Origin: Afipia sp.
GTDB lineage: Bacteria > Pseudomonadota > Alphaproteobacteria > Rhizobiales > Xanthobacteraceae
DNA: 64,000 nucleotides
NCBI GenBank assembly: GCA_024707075.1
Contig: JANQAK010000005.1
Span: 37,362 to 101,361, forward strand
Direction: 5' to 3'
Shown here: positions 47,226 through 56,437 of the stretch, one piece after another
Numbering within the stretch: the first letter of the stretch is position 1
Layout of the letters: every line of letters begins with the position of its first letter
The notes under the pieces: model-generated
What the model saw: only the letters and a program-made list of their open reading frames with translations
Told to the model about the DNA's origin: nothing
The model's database searches: none
Made by a program: the position numbers and the translations under genes

Positions 47226-48050
47226 TTACGACTGGCTCTGTCGTCCTGCCTGATCGACCCGGACGGCGACTTCGAGGATTTCCTTGCCGCCGCCATAGCG
47301 CGTGCCGCGAACAGGTGCTGCGCTGAGATAGTCGAGCCCGACGGCGACCCGGACATGGGCGTCGGTGGTGCAGACCGCGTTGGTGGCGTCGAAGCCGACC
47401 CAGCCGAGGGTCTCGACATGGGCTTCCGCCCAGGCGTGGCCCGCATCCTGCGCGACCATGCCGTCGGAGCGCAGCAGATGGCCGGAGACATAACGCGCGG
47501 GAACGCCGGCGCTGCGCGCGCAGGCGATAAAGATATGCGCGTAATCCTGACAGACGCCACGCTTGAGCGCGAAGGCTTCCGCCGCCGAGGTGCCGCTGCT
47601 GGTGGGATCGGTGTCGAACGTCATGTGATCGTTGATCTGGAGCAGCAGCGCGTGGAGAAAGCCCAGCGTGTCGCCGCCGGCCTCCACCCGCAGGTCGTTG
47701 GCGAACCTCGCCATCGCGGCGTTGACCTCGGTCAGCGGCGTTGCGCGCAGAAACAGGCTCGGCGGAAACCGCTCGTCGGTTCCCCGCAGCACGCCGCCGG
47801 TGTCGTGGGTTTCGACCAGGCCCTCGACGTTGATAGTCAGGTCCGACAGCGGACCGTGGGTCAGCACATGGGTGATGTTGCCGAAGGCGTCCTCATGCAC
47901 GTCGAGCCGGGAATCGGTGGAGACGTCGATCTGCCAGTTGGCGACGTATTGTCCGTCATGGCTGCCCGGCGTCATGCGCAGGATCTGGATCACGCCGGTG
48001 GCGGGCGGCTCATAGCGATAGGTTGTGGTGTGGGCGATCTTCAGGCGCAT
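47226..48050 (-). CDS. Transglutaminase-like protein of the Anbu operon
   Basis: A 274-residue transglutaminase-fold protein. A beta-sandwich N-terminus (MRLKIAHTTTYRYEPPATGV) precedes the core, with the Cys in KRGVCQDYAHIFIACARSAG near residue 167, the His in GHAWAEAHVETLGWVGFD and the Asp following as DATNA. The ATG at 48050 gives the standard N-terminus. The upstream partner genes are alpha-E and ATP-grasp, and Anbu follows 95 bases later. It is probably a protease or amidase-like enzyme acting on the product of the ATP-grasp ligase. Confidence 0.9.
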   Translation of the reverse strand: MRLKIAHTTTYRYEPPATGVIQILRMTPGSHDGQYVANWQIDVSTDSRLDVHEDAFGNITHVLTHGPLSDLTINVEGLVETHDTGGVLRGTDERFPPSLFLRATPLTEVNAAMARFANDLRVEAGGDTLGFLHALLLQINDHMTFDTDPTSSGTSAAEAFALKRGVCQDYAHIFIACARSAGVPARYVSGHLLRSDGMVAQDAGHAWAEAHVETLGWVGFDATNAVCTTDAHVRVAVGLDYLSAAPVRGTRYGGGKEILEVAVRVDQAGRQSQS

Positions 48051-48125
48051 GGCAAACTGACTCGAACTCGTCCTGTTGCGGACACATATCAATAATCGAT
48101 CCGGTCGCGCCGAGGATGCTTATCC

Positions 48126-48237
48126 CGTCATCCTGAGGTGCGAGCCCTTGCGAGCCTCGAAGGATGAACGGCCACGGTGTAACCGCGCCGTCGCCCTTCG
48201 AGGCGCGCCAGAAAGGGCGCGCACCTCAGGGTGACGG
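48126..48237. repeat. Palindromic intergenic repeat (CGTCATCCTGAGG type)
   Basis: The outer arms CGTCATCCTGAGGTGCGAG and CGCACCTCAGGGTGACG are complementary, and the inner GCCTCGAAGG / CCTTCGAGGC pair is again present. It sits between the alpha-E and transglutaminase genes of the Anbu operon, so it would be transcribed. Confidence 0.8.
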
Positions 48238-48265
48238 CAGTGCGTACTCTGCGACGACGTTGTCG

Positions 48266-49210
48266 TTAGATCAGGTACTGCTTCGAGATGGTATCGCTTA
48301 AGCGCGCGTTGTCCGCAATGAATTCCTGGATGAATTCATGCAGGCCGCGCTGGAACAGATCGTCCATGTGGCTGTGTTCGAGCCGGTTGCGGACGCCGCG
48401 GGCATGGCGCTGCGACGGCCCCTGCCGGCCGTAGGCGACGCCGATCTGGTCGAGATTGCGCACCAGATTGCCGTAGCAACTCGCCAGCGAGCGCGGCAGC
48501 GACTCGTTGAGGATCAGGAGGTCCGCGATCAGCCACGGTTTCAATGTCTCGCGATACACCCAGTGATAGGCGGTGAGCGCCGAGACCGAACGCAGGATCG
48601 AGGTCCACTGGTAGTAATCGAGCGGGCCGCCGACGTGTTCTTCCTCCGGCAGCAGCACATGATACTTCACGTCGAGAATGCGCGCGGTGTTGTCGGCGCG
48701 CTCCAGATGCAGGCCGAGCCGCGAGAACCAGTAGGCGTCGTTGCGCAGCATGGTCCGGTAGGCCGAGCCGTCGAAGCGCAGCGAGGTCTCCTGGACGAAG
48801 CGGAGAAACTTGGTCAGTTCGTCGCGCGTCTTCGCGCCCTTGGGCCACGATGAATGCAGTTCGATCCACGCGCTGTTGATGGTGTCCCACATCTCGCTGG
48901 TCAGCGCGGTGCGCACCGAGCGCGAATTCAGCCGCGCGTTCTCGATGCAATTGCGGATCGAGGAGGGATTGTCGAGGGAGAACGACAGGAAGTCGACGAC
49001 GGTGCGCTCGTTGGCCTCGTCATGAAACTGATAGAATGTGTCCTCGATGCCCGCGGTGAGCAGCGCGGACTCCCATTCGTTGCTCTTGCCGACATAGGCA
49101 TCGGGCAGCGCGGTGGCCCGGAGGGTGGCATCTATGGTGCGCGCGAGATATTCCGCGCGTTCGACGTAACGGGCCAGCCAGTAGAGACTTTCTGCGGTGC
49201 GCGACAGCAT
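48266..49210 (-). CDS. Alpha-E domain protein of the Anbu operon
   Basis: A 314-residue all-helical protein of the alpha-E (DUF403) family, beginning MLSRTAESLYWLARYVERAE and with LARTIDATLRATALPD, the family's N-terminal hallmark. It carries GSAYRTMLRNDAYWFSRLGL and LERADNTARILDVKYH in the middle. It is ten bases downstream of the ATP-grasp gene and is known to accompany it in this operon. Biochemical role unknown, possibly a partner of the ligase. Confidence 0.92.
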   Translation of the reverse strand: MLSRTAESLYWLARYVERAEYLARTIDATLRATALPDAYVGKSNEWESALLTAGIEDTFYQFHDEANERTVVDFLSFSLDNPSSIRNCIENARLNSRSVRTALTSEMWDTINSAWIELHSSWPKGAKTRDELTKFLRFVQETSLRFDGSAYRTMLRNDAYWFSRLGLHLERADNTARILDVKYHVLLPEEEHVGGPLDYYQWTSILRSVSALTAYHWVYRETLKPWLIADLLILNESLPRSLASCYGNLVRNLDQIGVAYGRQGPSQRHARGVRNRLEHSHMDDLFQRGLHEFIQEFIADNARLSDTISKQYLI

Positions 49211-49219
49211 GCGATGATC

Positions 49220-50637
49220 TTACTCTAGAATCCACGTATCTTTGGTGCCGCCGCCCTGGCTGGAGTTGACCACGAGCGAGCCCTCCTTCAGCGCGACGCG
49301 CGTCAGGCCGCCGGGCACCACGGTGACGTGATCCTTGCCGGTGAGCACGAACGGCCGCAGGTCGACATGGCGCGGGGCGAGGCCCGATGCCGTGCAGGTC
49401 GGACAGGTGGACAGCGCCAGCGTCGGCTGGGCGATGAAGCCTTCGGGCTCCTTCACCAGCTTGGCGCGGAAGGATTCGATCGCTTCCTTGGTGGAGGCGG
49501 GGCCGATCAGCATGCCGTAGCCGCCGGAGCCGTGAACCTCCTTGACCACGAGGTCCTTCAGGTTGTCGAGCACGTAGGCCAGATCCTTCGGCTCGCGGCA
49601 GCGCCAGGTCGGCACGTTCTTCAGGATCGGCTCTTCGCCGAGATAGAACTTCACGATGTCCGGCATGTAGCTGTAGACCGCCTTGTCGTCGGCGATGCCG
49701 GTGCCGACGGCATTCGCCAGCGTGACGTTGCCGGCCACATAGGCCGACATCAGGCCGGGGACGCCGAGCACCGAGTCCGGGCGGAAGGTGAGGGGATCGA
49801 GGAAGTCGTCATCGACGCGGCGATAGATCACGTCGACGCGCTTGAGGCCCTCGGTGGTGCGCATGAAGACTTCGTCGTTCTTGACGATGAGGTCGCGGCC
49901 CTCGACCAGTTCGACGCCGAGCTTGTCGGCCAGAAACGAATGTTCGTAATAGGCCGAGTTGTAGATGCCGGGGGTCAAGAGCGCGACGGTCGGCTCGCCG
50001 GGAGTCGGCCTGCGGCGCCACCGAGCGCAGCGCGGCCAGCAATTCGTCCGGATAGTTCTCGACCGGTGCCACGCGATGGCGCGCGAACAGGTCCGGAAAC
50101 AGCCGCATCATGATCTCGCGGTTTTCCAGCATGTAGGACACGCCGGACGGTGTGCGCGCATTGTCTTCCAGCACGTAGAAGTTCTCGGCATCGACGCGAA
50201 CGATGTCGATGCCGGCGATATGGACATAGACGTCGTGCGGCACGTCCTGGCCGTTCATCTCCGGCCGGAACACGGGGTTCTGGAAAATCAGGTCGTCGGG
50301 GATGATCTTGGCGCGGAGGATGTCGCGGCCGTGATAGATGTCGCTCAGGAACATGTTGAGCGCCTTGACGCGCTGCTTCAGTCCCTTTTCCAGCGCTGTC
50401 CATTCCTTGCCGGACAGGATTCGCGGGATCACGTCGAAGGGGATCAGCCGCTCGGTCGATTCGGCCTCGCCGTAGACGGCGAAGGTGATGCCGATCTCGC
50501 CGAAACAGCAGTTCTGCCTCCTGCCGCCGGTATTCCAGCGCGTCCGGAGGGGTCTCCTTCAACCAGAGGGAGAGTTCCTGATAGGCTGAGCGGAGTTCGC
50601 CGCCTAGCCCGTTCATTTCATCGAAGGCAACTGCCAT
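49220..50637 (-). pseudogene. Circularly permuted ATP-grasp protein, frameshifted twice
   Basis: Three consecutive minus-strand frames give one continuous COG2308-type protein: MAVAFDEMNGLGGELRSAYQ to RRQEAELLF, then EIGITFAVYGEAESTERLIP through [20 protein letters not shown], then [20 protein letters not shown] onward to [14 protein letters not shown]. Each junction (near 50503 and 50006) has an extra G turning CGCGAG into CGGCGAG. Corrected, it is 471 residues, the family's usual length. ATP-grasp motifs such as [17 protein letters not shown] are intact. It is the first gene of the Anbu operon and a likely peptide-bond ligase. Sequencing indels are suspected. Confidence 0.88.
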
Positions 50638-50857
50638 AAACCGGAACGCTTCTTTTACGTAGCGGGGACAACGATCCGCTGCTCAAAGTGATGGTAGCAA
50701 GGCTTGGGCCAGCGCGATATGCATTGCTTGCGGGCAATTGGTAGCAGCGCGGGCCAGTGTGCCTGAAAAACGTGCGGGCGATTGCTTAACGATGCGGCAA
50801 AAGCCGTGACTTCAATGTATCGGGTGCGCCAAGGTTCCCGGACGCATCAGGGAGATA

Positions 50858-51595
50858 ATGATGACTGAGATCGTGACCGCCGGAATCCTCGTGATCGGCG
50901 ACGAAATCCTGTCCGGGCGCACCAAGGACAAGAACATCGGCTTCATCGCCGAATACCTGACCAATATCGGCATCGACCTGAAGGAAGTGCGGGTCGTGTC
51001 CGACGACGAGGGGGCGATTATCGAGGCGCTGGATGCGCTGCGGGAGCGCTACACCTACGTCTTCACCACCGGCGGCATCGGGCCGACCCACGACGACATC
51101 ACTGCCGACAGCGTGGCCAAGGCGTTCGGGGTCAAGATCGATCTCCATCCCGAGGTGGTGGCGCGCTTCGAGGAGCGTTTCGGCGCCGACCTCAACGAGG
51201 CCCGCTTGCGGATGGCGCGGATTCCCGACGGGGCGGAATTGATCTCGAGCGCGACCATCCTCGCGCCCGGCTTCAAGATCGGCAATGTCATCGTGATGGC
51301 CGGGGTGCCCTCGATCATGCAGGCGATGATGGACATCGTTTCGCCGAAGCTGAAATCCGGCGTGCGGATGCTGTCGGAATCGGTGCGGGCCAATGCGCGC
51401 GAAGGCGACATCGGCACGCCGCTGCGCGCCATTCAGGAAGCCCATCCCGACACTAGCATCGGCAGCTATCCGTTCATGGACGAGAACAGCAAGCCGAACA
51501 CCAATGTCGTTGTGCGCTCGCGCGATGCCGACAAGCTCAAGGCGGCGATGACCGACGTTGAAGCGATGCTGGCGGGTCTCAAGATCACGCGGTGA
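50858..51595 (+). CDS. CinA N-terminal / molybdopterin-binding-domain protein
   Basis: A 245-residue protein made of a single MoCF-biosynthesis (MogA/CinA-N) domain with a C-terminal extension. Motifs are GILVIGDEILSGRTKDKN near residue 10, VSDDEGAIIEALD, FTTGGIGPTHDDIT (the molybdopterin-binding loop) and VMAGVPSIMQAM. It lacks the C-terminal nicotinamide deamidase domain of full CinA. The start ATG at 50858 follows GGAG; a second ATG is three bases later. Transcribed alone, divergent from the Anbu operon. Confidence 0.88.
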   Translation: MMTEIVTAGILVIGDEILSGRTKDKNIGFIAEYLTNIGIDLKEVRVVSDDEGAIIEALDALRERYTYVFTTGGIGPTHDDITADSVAKAFGVKIDLHPEVVARFEERFGADLNEARLRMARIPDGAELISSATILAPGFKIGNVIVMAGVPSIMQAMMDIVSPKLKSGVRMLSESVRANAREGDIGTPLRAIQEAHPDTSIGSYPFMDENSKPNTNVVVRSRDADKLKAAMTDVEAMLAGLKITR

Positions 51596-51628
51596 TCTGT
51601 TTGTTGTTGACGACAAGCGCGCGGTGCA

Positions 51629-51819
51629 ACCCTCTCCCCTTGTGGGAGAGGGTGGTTTCGAGCGCAGCGAGAAACCGGGTGAGGGGTCTGGCTCTCATTT
51701 TGGCATTCGTACCCCTCACCCCCCTCACTTCGCATAGCCGATGCAAAGCATCGGCGTTCTATAAAAGAAACGGCGGCCAATGGGCCGTTTATGCACCCTC
51801 TCCCACAAGGGGAGAGGGG
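51629..51819. repeat. Intergenic repeat with inverted CCCTCTCCC ends
   Basis: The ends CCCTCTCCCCTTGTGGGAG and CACCCTCTCCCACAAGGGG are inverted relative to each other over 190 bases, with GGGTGAGGGG and CCCCTCACCC inside. It lies between the CinA-like gene and gpt. Similar ends occur at 54381-54407 and 55083-55203. Confidence 0.75.
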
Positions 51820-51839
51820 AAAAGAAAGAAGTTTGGAGC

Positions 51840-52352
51840 ATGACAATGAGCGATGAAACAGCGCCAAAGCCGTTTCCGGTGTCGTGGGACCAGTTTCACC
51901 GCGACGCGCGCGCGCTGGCGTGGCGGCTGAGCGGCGCGGGGCCGTTCGAGGCGATGGTCGCCGTGACGCGCGGCGGCCTCGTGCCTGCGGCGGTGATCGC
52001 GCGCGAACTCGGCATCCGCGTTATCGATACGCTGTGCGTGTCGAGCTACAGCCATACATCGCAGGTAGGCGAGCCGAGTGTGCTGAAAGGAATTTCCGAT
52101 GCGGTCGCGCGGCTTGGCGGCGGCACCGGGAAGGGGCTGCTGGTGGTCGAAGATCTCGTGGACACCGGCAAGACCGCGCGCATCGTGCGCGATCTGATGC
52201 CGCAGGCGCATATCGCGGCGGTCTACGCCAAGCCGATGGGCCGGCCGATGGTCGATACTTTCATCACGGAAGTGTCGCAGGACACCTGGATATTCTTTCC
52301 CTGGGACACCGGGCTGTCGTTCCAGCCGCCGATTAGGGATGGGGCGGCGTAG
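51840..52352 (+). CDS. gpt: Xanthine phosphoribosyltransferase
   Basis: A 170-residue purine salvage enzyme converting xanthine or guanine with PRPP to the nucleotide. The PRPP loop is [17 protein letters not shown] near residue 103, [19 protein letters not shown] precedes it, and the C-terminal [10 protein letters not shown] is the base-binding strand. Length is typical for Gpt. ATG 51840 is the start; another ATG follows at 51846. A palindromic repeat lies on each side of the gene. Confidence 0.92.
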   Translation: MTMSDETAPKPFPVSWDQFHRDARALAWRLSGAGPFEAMVAVTRGGLVPAAVIARELGIRVIDTLCVSSYSHTSQVGEPSVLKGISDAVARLGGGTGKGLLVVEDLVDTGKTARIVRDLMPQAHIAAVYAKPMGRPMVDTFITEVSQDTWIFFPWDTGLSFQPPIRDGAA

Positions 52353-52397
52353 CTTCTGCATCTGCTGGCGGACGAGGAGCGGGCGCGAGTCTCTCTC

Positions 52398-52485
52398 CGG
52401 TCATCCCCGCGAAGGCGGGGATCCAGTCTTCTTTCGCGATGGCTGCAAAAGGATTCCTGGGTCCCCGCTTTCGCGGGGACGAGCG
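52398..52485. repeat. Palindromic intergenic repeat (GTCATCCCCGCGAAGGCGGG type)
   Basis: Ends CGGTCATCCCCGCGAAGGCG and CCGCTTTCGCGGGGACGAG are near complements. It is related to the repeats at 36213-36344 and 56267-56398 and lies between gpt and the methionine synthase gene. Confidence 0.75.
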
Positions 52486-52502
52486 CTTGTTGGTCGATTG
52501 AC

Positions 52503-53525
52503 CTACCCCAACTTCTCCCTTGCCAACTTCGCGCCGGCGCCGAGCGCCTGAAGTTTCGCCTCGGCGATGTCGCGGCGCATCGGCGCCATGCCGCAGTTCG
52601 TCGTCGCCATGATATTTTCCTTCGGCACGAACTTCATCACGGCCTCGATGGTCTTCACCACATCGTCCGGCGTCTCGACGACATCGCTGGCGACGTCGAT
52701 CACGCCGGCCTGCACCACCTTGCCCTTGAGCAGCGCCAGAAGCTCCAGCGGCACATGCGAGTTGCGGCATTCGATGGCGACCTGCTGGATCGGGCTCTTG
52801 TCGATCACCGGGAAAATCTTCTCGTACTGCCGCCATTCGGCGCCCAGCGATTCCTTCCAGTCGGTGTTGGCCTTGATGCCGTAGCCGTAGCAGATGTGCA
52901 CGGCGGTCTGGCAGGTGAGGCCTTCGGCGGCGCGGGTCAGCGCCTCGATGCCCCAGTCGTTGACCTCGTCGAGGAACACGTTGAAGGCGGGTTCGTCGAA
53001 CTGGATCATGTCGACGCCGTCGGCCTGCAACGCCTTGGCTTCGGCATTGAGCAGGTCGGCGAAGGCGAACGCCATCTTCACGCGGTCGCCGTAATAACTG
53101 TCGGCCAAGGTGTCGATGATGGTCATCGGGCCGGGCAGGGTGAACTTCAGCTTGCGCGTGGTATGCGCCCGCGCGGCGCGCGCCTCGTCGGCATGGACAC
53201 GGCCTTTCAGTTTCAACGGCGCGACGACTTGCGGCACCATCGCCTTGTAGCGATCTTTCCGGATTCCCATCTCGACCTTGTGGGCGAAATCGATTCCCTC
53301 CACGCGCTCAAGGAAGCCGTGGACGAAATGCTGGCGCGCCTGTTCGCCCTCGGTGACGAGATCGATGCCGGCATCTTCCTGGATTTTCACCGCCAGCAGC
53401 GTGGCGTCGCGCTTGGCGTGGTCGAGTTCCTCGCCCTTCAGCTTCCAGGGCGCCCACAGCTTGTTGGGTTCGGCCAGCCATTCGGGTTTCGGCAGCGAAC
53501 CGGCGATCGTCGTCTCAAACAGCAT
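52503..53525 (-). CDS. Core-type (cobalamin-independent MetE C-terminal) methionine synthase
   Basis: A 340-residue protein equal to only the C-terminal catalytic half of MetE. The zinc-binding residues are placed as HICYGYG (His, Cys) and a later ATTNCGMAPM (Cys), and Glu lies in QQVAIECRNSH. The conserved N-terminal TTIAGSLPKPEWLAEPNKLW and FDEPAFNVFLDEVNDWG are present. Such short core-MetE enzymes may use a methyl donor other than methyltetrahydrofolate polyglutamate. I see no adjacent DUF1852 (MesX) partner, so the subtype is unresolved. Confidence 0.85.
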   Translation of the reverse strand: MLFETTIAGSLPKPEWLAEPNKLWAPWKLKGEELDHAKRDATLLAVKIQEDAGIDLVTEGEQARQHFVHGFLERVEGIDFAHKVEMGIRKDRYKAMVPQVVAPLKLKGRVHADEARAARAHTTRKLKFTLPGPMTIIDTLADSYYGDRVKMAFAFADLLNAEAKALQADGVDMIQFDEPAFNVFLDEVNDWGIEALTRAAEGLTCQTAVHICYGYGIKANTDWKESLGAEWRQYEKIFPVIDKSPIQQVAIECRNSHVPLELLALLKGKVVQAGVIDVASDVVETPDDVVKTIEAVMKFVPKENIMATTNCGMAPMRRDIAEAKLQALGAGAKLAREKLG

Positions 53526-53679
53526 GGGCGTGTGTCCCCTTATGATTTTCTTGCACGCTTATCTGCCATGCCGAGGGGTTGGCATACAAGCTGTTCGCGG
53601 TTGCGGGATGGAATGTGATCGGGACCGCGGCTAGGATTGCGAAGCCGTTCGGCCTTGCTCCCCATTCGCGGACCCTTGC

Positions 53680-54374
53680 ATGATTGACCTCTATTACGCG
53701 CCGACACCCAACGGGTGGAAAATCTCGATCATGCTGGAAGAACTGGGGCTGCCCTACACGGTGTTTCCGGTGAACATCCGCACCGGCGAGCAGTTCGATC
53801 CCGAATTTCTCAAGATCAGCCCGAACAACCGGATTCCGCGATCATCGACCGCGCGCCCGCCGACGGCTTTGAGCCGATCCCGATGTTCGAGACCGGCGCG
53901 ATCCTGATCTATCTCGCCGAGAAGACCGGGCGCTTCCTGCCGAGCGACGTGCGCGGCCGCTTCAGCGTGATGCAATGGCTGATGTGGCAGATGGGCGGGC
54001 TGGGGCCGATGCTCGGCCAGCACGGCCATTTCGCGCTCTACGCGACCGAAAAGATTCCTTACGCCGTTCAGCGCTACCGCGACGAGGCCGCGCGGCTCTA
54101 TGGCGTGCTCGACAAACAACTCGGCAAGACCGGCGGGTATGTCGCGGGCGATGAATATTCCATCGCGGATATCGCGATTTTTCCCTGGACGATGACCCAC
54201 AAGGCGCAGGGCTTCACGCTCGACGATTATCCGCACATCAAGCGCTGGTATGCGGACGTGCGCGCGCGCCCGAACGTGCAGAAGGGCCTGAGCGTCGGAA
54301 AGTTCGACAAGAAGCCGTTCACGGAAGAGGAACGCGCGAACATGTTCGGCAAGACCGCGCAGCAGGCGCAGTGA
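53680..54374 (+). pseudogene. Glutathione S-transferase family protein, frameshifted
   Basis: The first frame (ATG 53680) gives the thioredoxin-like domain [20 protein letters not shown] through [10 protein letters not shown]. Near 53838 a missing G (CCGCGATC for CCGGCGATC) shifts into [20 protein letters not shown] and the helical C-terminal domain (YVAGDEYSIADIAIFPW). Corrected, it is about 231 residues, near-normal for a YfcG/YghU-like GST, with TPNGWK where the active Asn sits. Likely sequencing indel. It precedes a DsbA-like isomerase gene. Confidence 0.85.
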
Positions 54375-54380
54375 ATTTTC

Positions 54381-54407
54381 AACCTCTCCCCGTTTACGGG
54401 GAGAGGG
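54381..54407. repeat. Short CCTCTCCCC palindrome
   Basis: AACCTCTCCCCGTTTACGGGGAGAGGG is close to a perfect hairpin (CCTCTCCCCG / CGGGGAGAGG). The same hairpin occurs at 55086 in the next repeat. Confidence 0.7.
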
Positions 54408-54462
54408 AGTGACAACGAGAATCGTGCGACGTCAGGCGCACAAACAACGAGGAAACGCCATC

Positions 54463-55080
54463 ATGATCGAGTTCTTCTTCGACTGCTCCAGCCCGTGGAC
54501 CTATCTCGCGTTCACCAACATCCAGCCGCTCGCGAAGGAAGCCGGCGCGGAGATCACATGGAAGCCGTTTCTGGTCGGCGGCGTCTTCAACACCGTCAAC
54601 AAGACCATGTATGAGACGCGCGCGAACCCGGTGCCGGCGAAGCAGGCCTATACTGCAAAGGACATGGCGGACTGGGCGCGTCTCGCGGGCATCAGGATCA
54701 AGATGCCGCCGACGGTGTTTCCGGTGAACGCGGTGAAGTCGATGCGCGGCTGCATCTGGGTGCAGCAGCAGCACCCGGACAAGCTGGTGCCGTTCGCCAA
54801 AGCCGTGTTCAGATCCTATTGGGGCGACGATCAGGATATTTCCAAGGACGAAGTGCTGGCGAAAATCTGCGAGCGCGCCGGTCTCGATCCCGCAAAATTC
54901 CTTGCCGGCATCGGCGAGCAGGCGATCAAGGATCAGCTCAAGGCCAACACCGACGAGGCGATCGCGCGCGGCGCGTTCGGTTCGCCGACGATTTATCTCG
55001 ACAAGACCGATATGTATTTCGGCAACGATCGCCTGCCGCTGATCCGCGACAAGCTGATGCGGAAGAAGAGCGCGGCGTGA
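54463..55080 (+). CDS. DsbA-like 2-hydroxychromene-2-carboxylate isomerase family protein
   Basis: A 205-residue DsbA/HCCA-isomerase fold protein with no signal peptide. Its active-site region FFFDCSSPWTYLAFTNIQ has the single Ser-type motif of HCCA isomerases rather than CXXC, so it acts as a glutathione-dependent isomerase or GST-kappa-like enzyme. The C-terminus has GAFGSPTIYLDKTDMYFG, the family's cis-Pro loop. The start ATG at 54463 is preceded by GAGGA. It follows the GST gene, and the two may act on the same kind of substrate. Confidence 0.88.
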   Translation: MIEFFFDCSSPWTYLAFTNIQPLAKEAGAEITWKPFLVGGVFNTVNKTMYETRANPVPAKQAYTAKDMADWARLAGIRIKMPPTVFPVNAVKSMRGCIWVQQQHPDKLVPFAKAVFRSYWGDDQDISKDEVLAKICERAGLDPAKFLAGIGEQAIKDQLKANTDEAIARGAFGSPTIYLDKTDMYFGNDRLPLIRDKLMRKKSAA

Positions 55081-55082
55081 TC

Positions 55083-55203
55083 CCTCACCTCTCCCCGTTT
55101 ACGGGGAGAGGTCGCGAGCAAAGCGAGCGGGTGAGGGGCGGCGGTTCAGCAAGAAGAAATTTGCCCCTCACCCCAACCCTCTCCCCGCACGCGGGGAGAG
55201 GGA
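55083..55203. repeat. Intergenic repeat with CCTCTCCCC hairpins
   Basis: Hairpins CCTCTCCCCG...CGGGGAGAGG occur at both ends, with GGGTGAGGGG and CCCCTCACCCC as inverted inner arms. Same family as 51629-51819 and 54381-54407. Confidence 0.75.
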
Positions 55204-55265
55204 GCGCATTTCGCCAGCGTTTGGCTCTATTATCAAAGATCATTATCAAAGATCAGGACCATTTA

Positions 55266-56239
55266 ATGCCCCGCGCCGTCGTCTGTCGCGAACTTGGTGC
55301 ACCGGAAAACCTGCGGCTCGAAGAGGTCGAGCGCGTTGCGCTGGCACCGGGGCAGGTGCGCGTCGCGATCCATGCGGCGGGCATCAATTTCCCCGACATC
55401 CTGATGGTGGCGGGGCAATACCAGTTGAAGCCGCCGCTGCCGTTCACGCCCGGCGTCGAGGCATCGGGCGAGGTGACCGAGGTCGCGGACGTCGATAGCG
55501 TGCGCATCGGCGACAGGGTGATGGTGAAGGCGCGGTTCGGCTGCTATGCCGACGAGATCGTGGTGACGCCTGGTCAGATCGTGCCGCTGCCGGCGGCATT
55601 TGACTACGCGCAGGGCGCGACGTTTCTCGCAGGCCACGGCACGGCGTATCATGCGCTGAAGGACCGCGCGCAGATCAAGCCCAGCGAAACCCTGCTGGTG
55701 CATGGCGCGGGCGGCGGGGTGGGGCTGGCCGCGGTCGAACTCGGAAAGATCTTCGGCGCGACGGTGATCGCGGCGGCGTCAAGGAGGACAAGCTCGCGGT
55801 CGCGCGACAGCGCGGCGCGGATCATGTCGTTCTCTATGGCCGTGAGCCGTTCAAGGATGCGGTGAAGCGCATCACCGACGGGCGCGGCGCGGACGTGGTG
55901 TTCGATCCGGTGGGCGGCGCGATCTTCGAGGAGAGTCTTCGGTGTATCGCGTGGGGCGCGCGGCTGCTGGTGGTCGGCTTCACCGGCGGCATCGGCGTGG
56001 CGAAAACCAATCTCGTTCTCATCAAGGGCGCGAGCGTGCTCGGCGTGCGGGCCGGTGAGGCGACGCGGCAGGACCCGGCGCTCGGCGTGGCGCGCCTTGC
56101 CGCGCTCACGCGTCTGGCCGAGGAGCGACAGATCAGTCCGAACATCTCGCATCGCCTGCCGCTGGAGGATTACGCAGCGGCGATGCGCTTGCTGATCGAC
56201 CGCCGCGCCATCGGGCGCGTGGTGCTGATGATGGGGTAG
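55266..56239 (+). pseudogene. NADPH:quinone oxidoreductase (zinc-independent MDR), frameshifted
   Basis: It starts at ATG 55266 (MPRAVVCRELGAPENLRLEE) and carries FTPGVEASGEVTEV, LLVHGAGGGVGLAAVELGKI and, after the shift, VVFDPVGGAIFEESL. Near 55776 one A is missing (TCAAGG for TCAAAGG), so the frame KEDKLAVARQRGADHVVLYG is separated from the first part. Corrected, it is about 324 residues, normal for quinone oxidoreductases. A sequencing indel is likely. No clear operon partner. Confidence 0.87.
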
Positions 56240-56266
56240 CTGCGCGCCATGCGTGATTCCTCTCCA

Positions 56267-56398
56267 CGTCGTCCCGGCGCAGGCCGGGACCCATACTCCC
56301 TGTATTCTCAATTGAATCGATAGCTTGGCTCCGTGGTGCTGCATCCCGCGCCAAGGTGAATCTGGTGGTTATGGGTCCCGGCCTGCGCCGGGACGACA
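56267..56398. repeat. Palindromic intergenic repeat (GTCCCGGCGCAGGCCGGGAC type)
   Basis: Ends CGTCGTCCCGGCGCAGGCCG and CGGCCTGCGCCGGGACGAC are inverted, with CCCATA / TATGGG inside. Same family as 36213-36344 and 52398-52485. Confidence 0.8.
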
Positions 56399-56437
56399 CC
56401 GTGTTTTGTCTGCCAACACACCACGCAGAATGACGGA

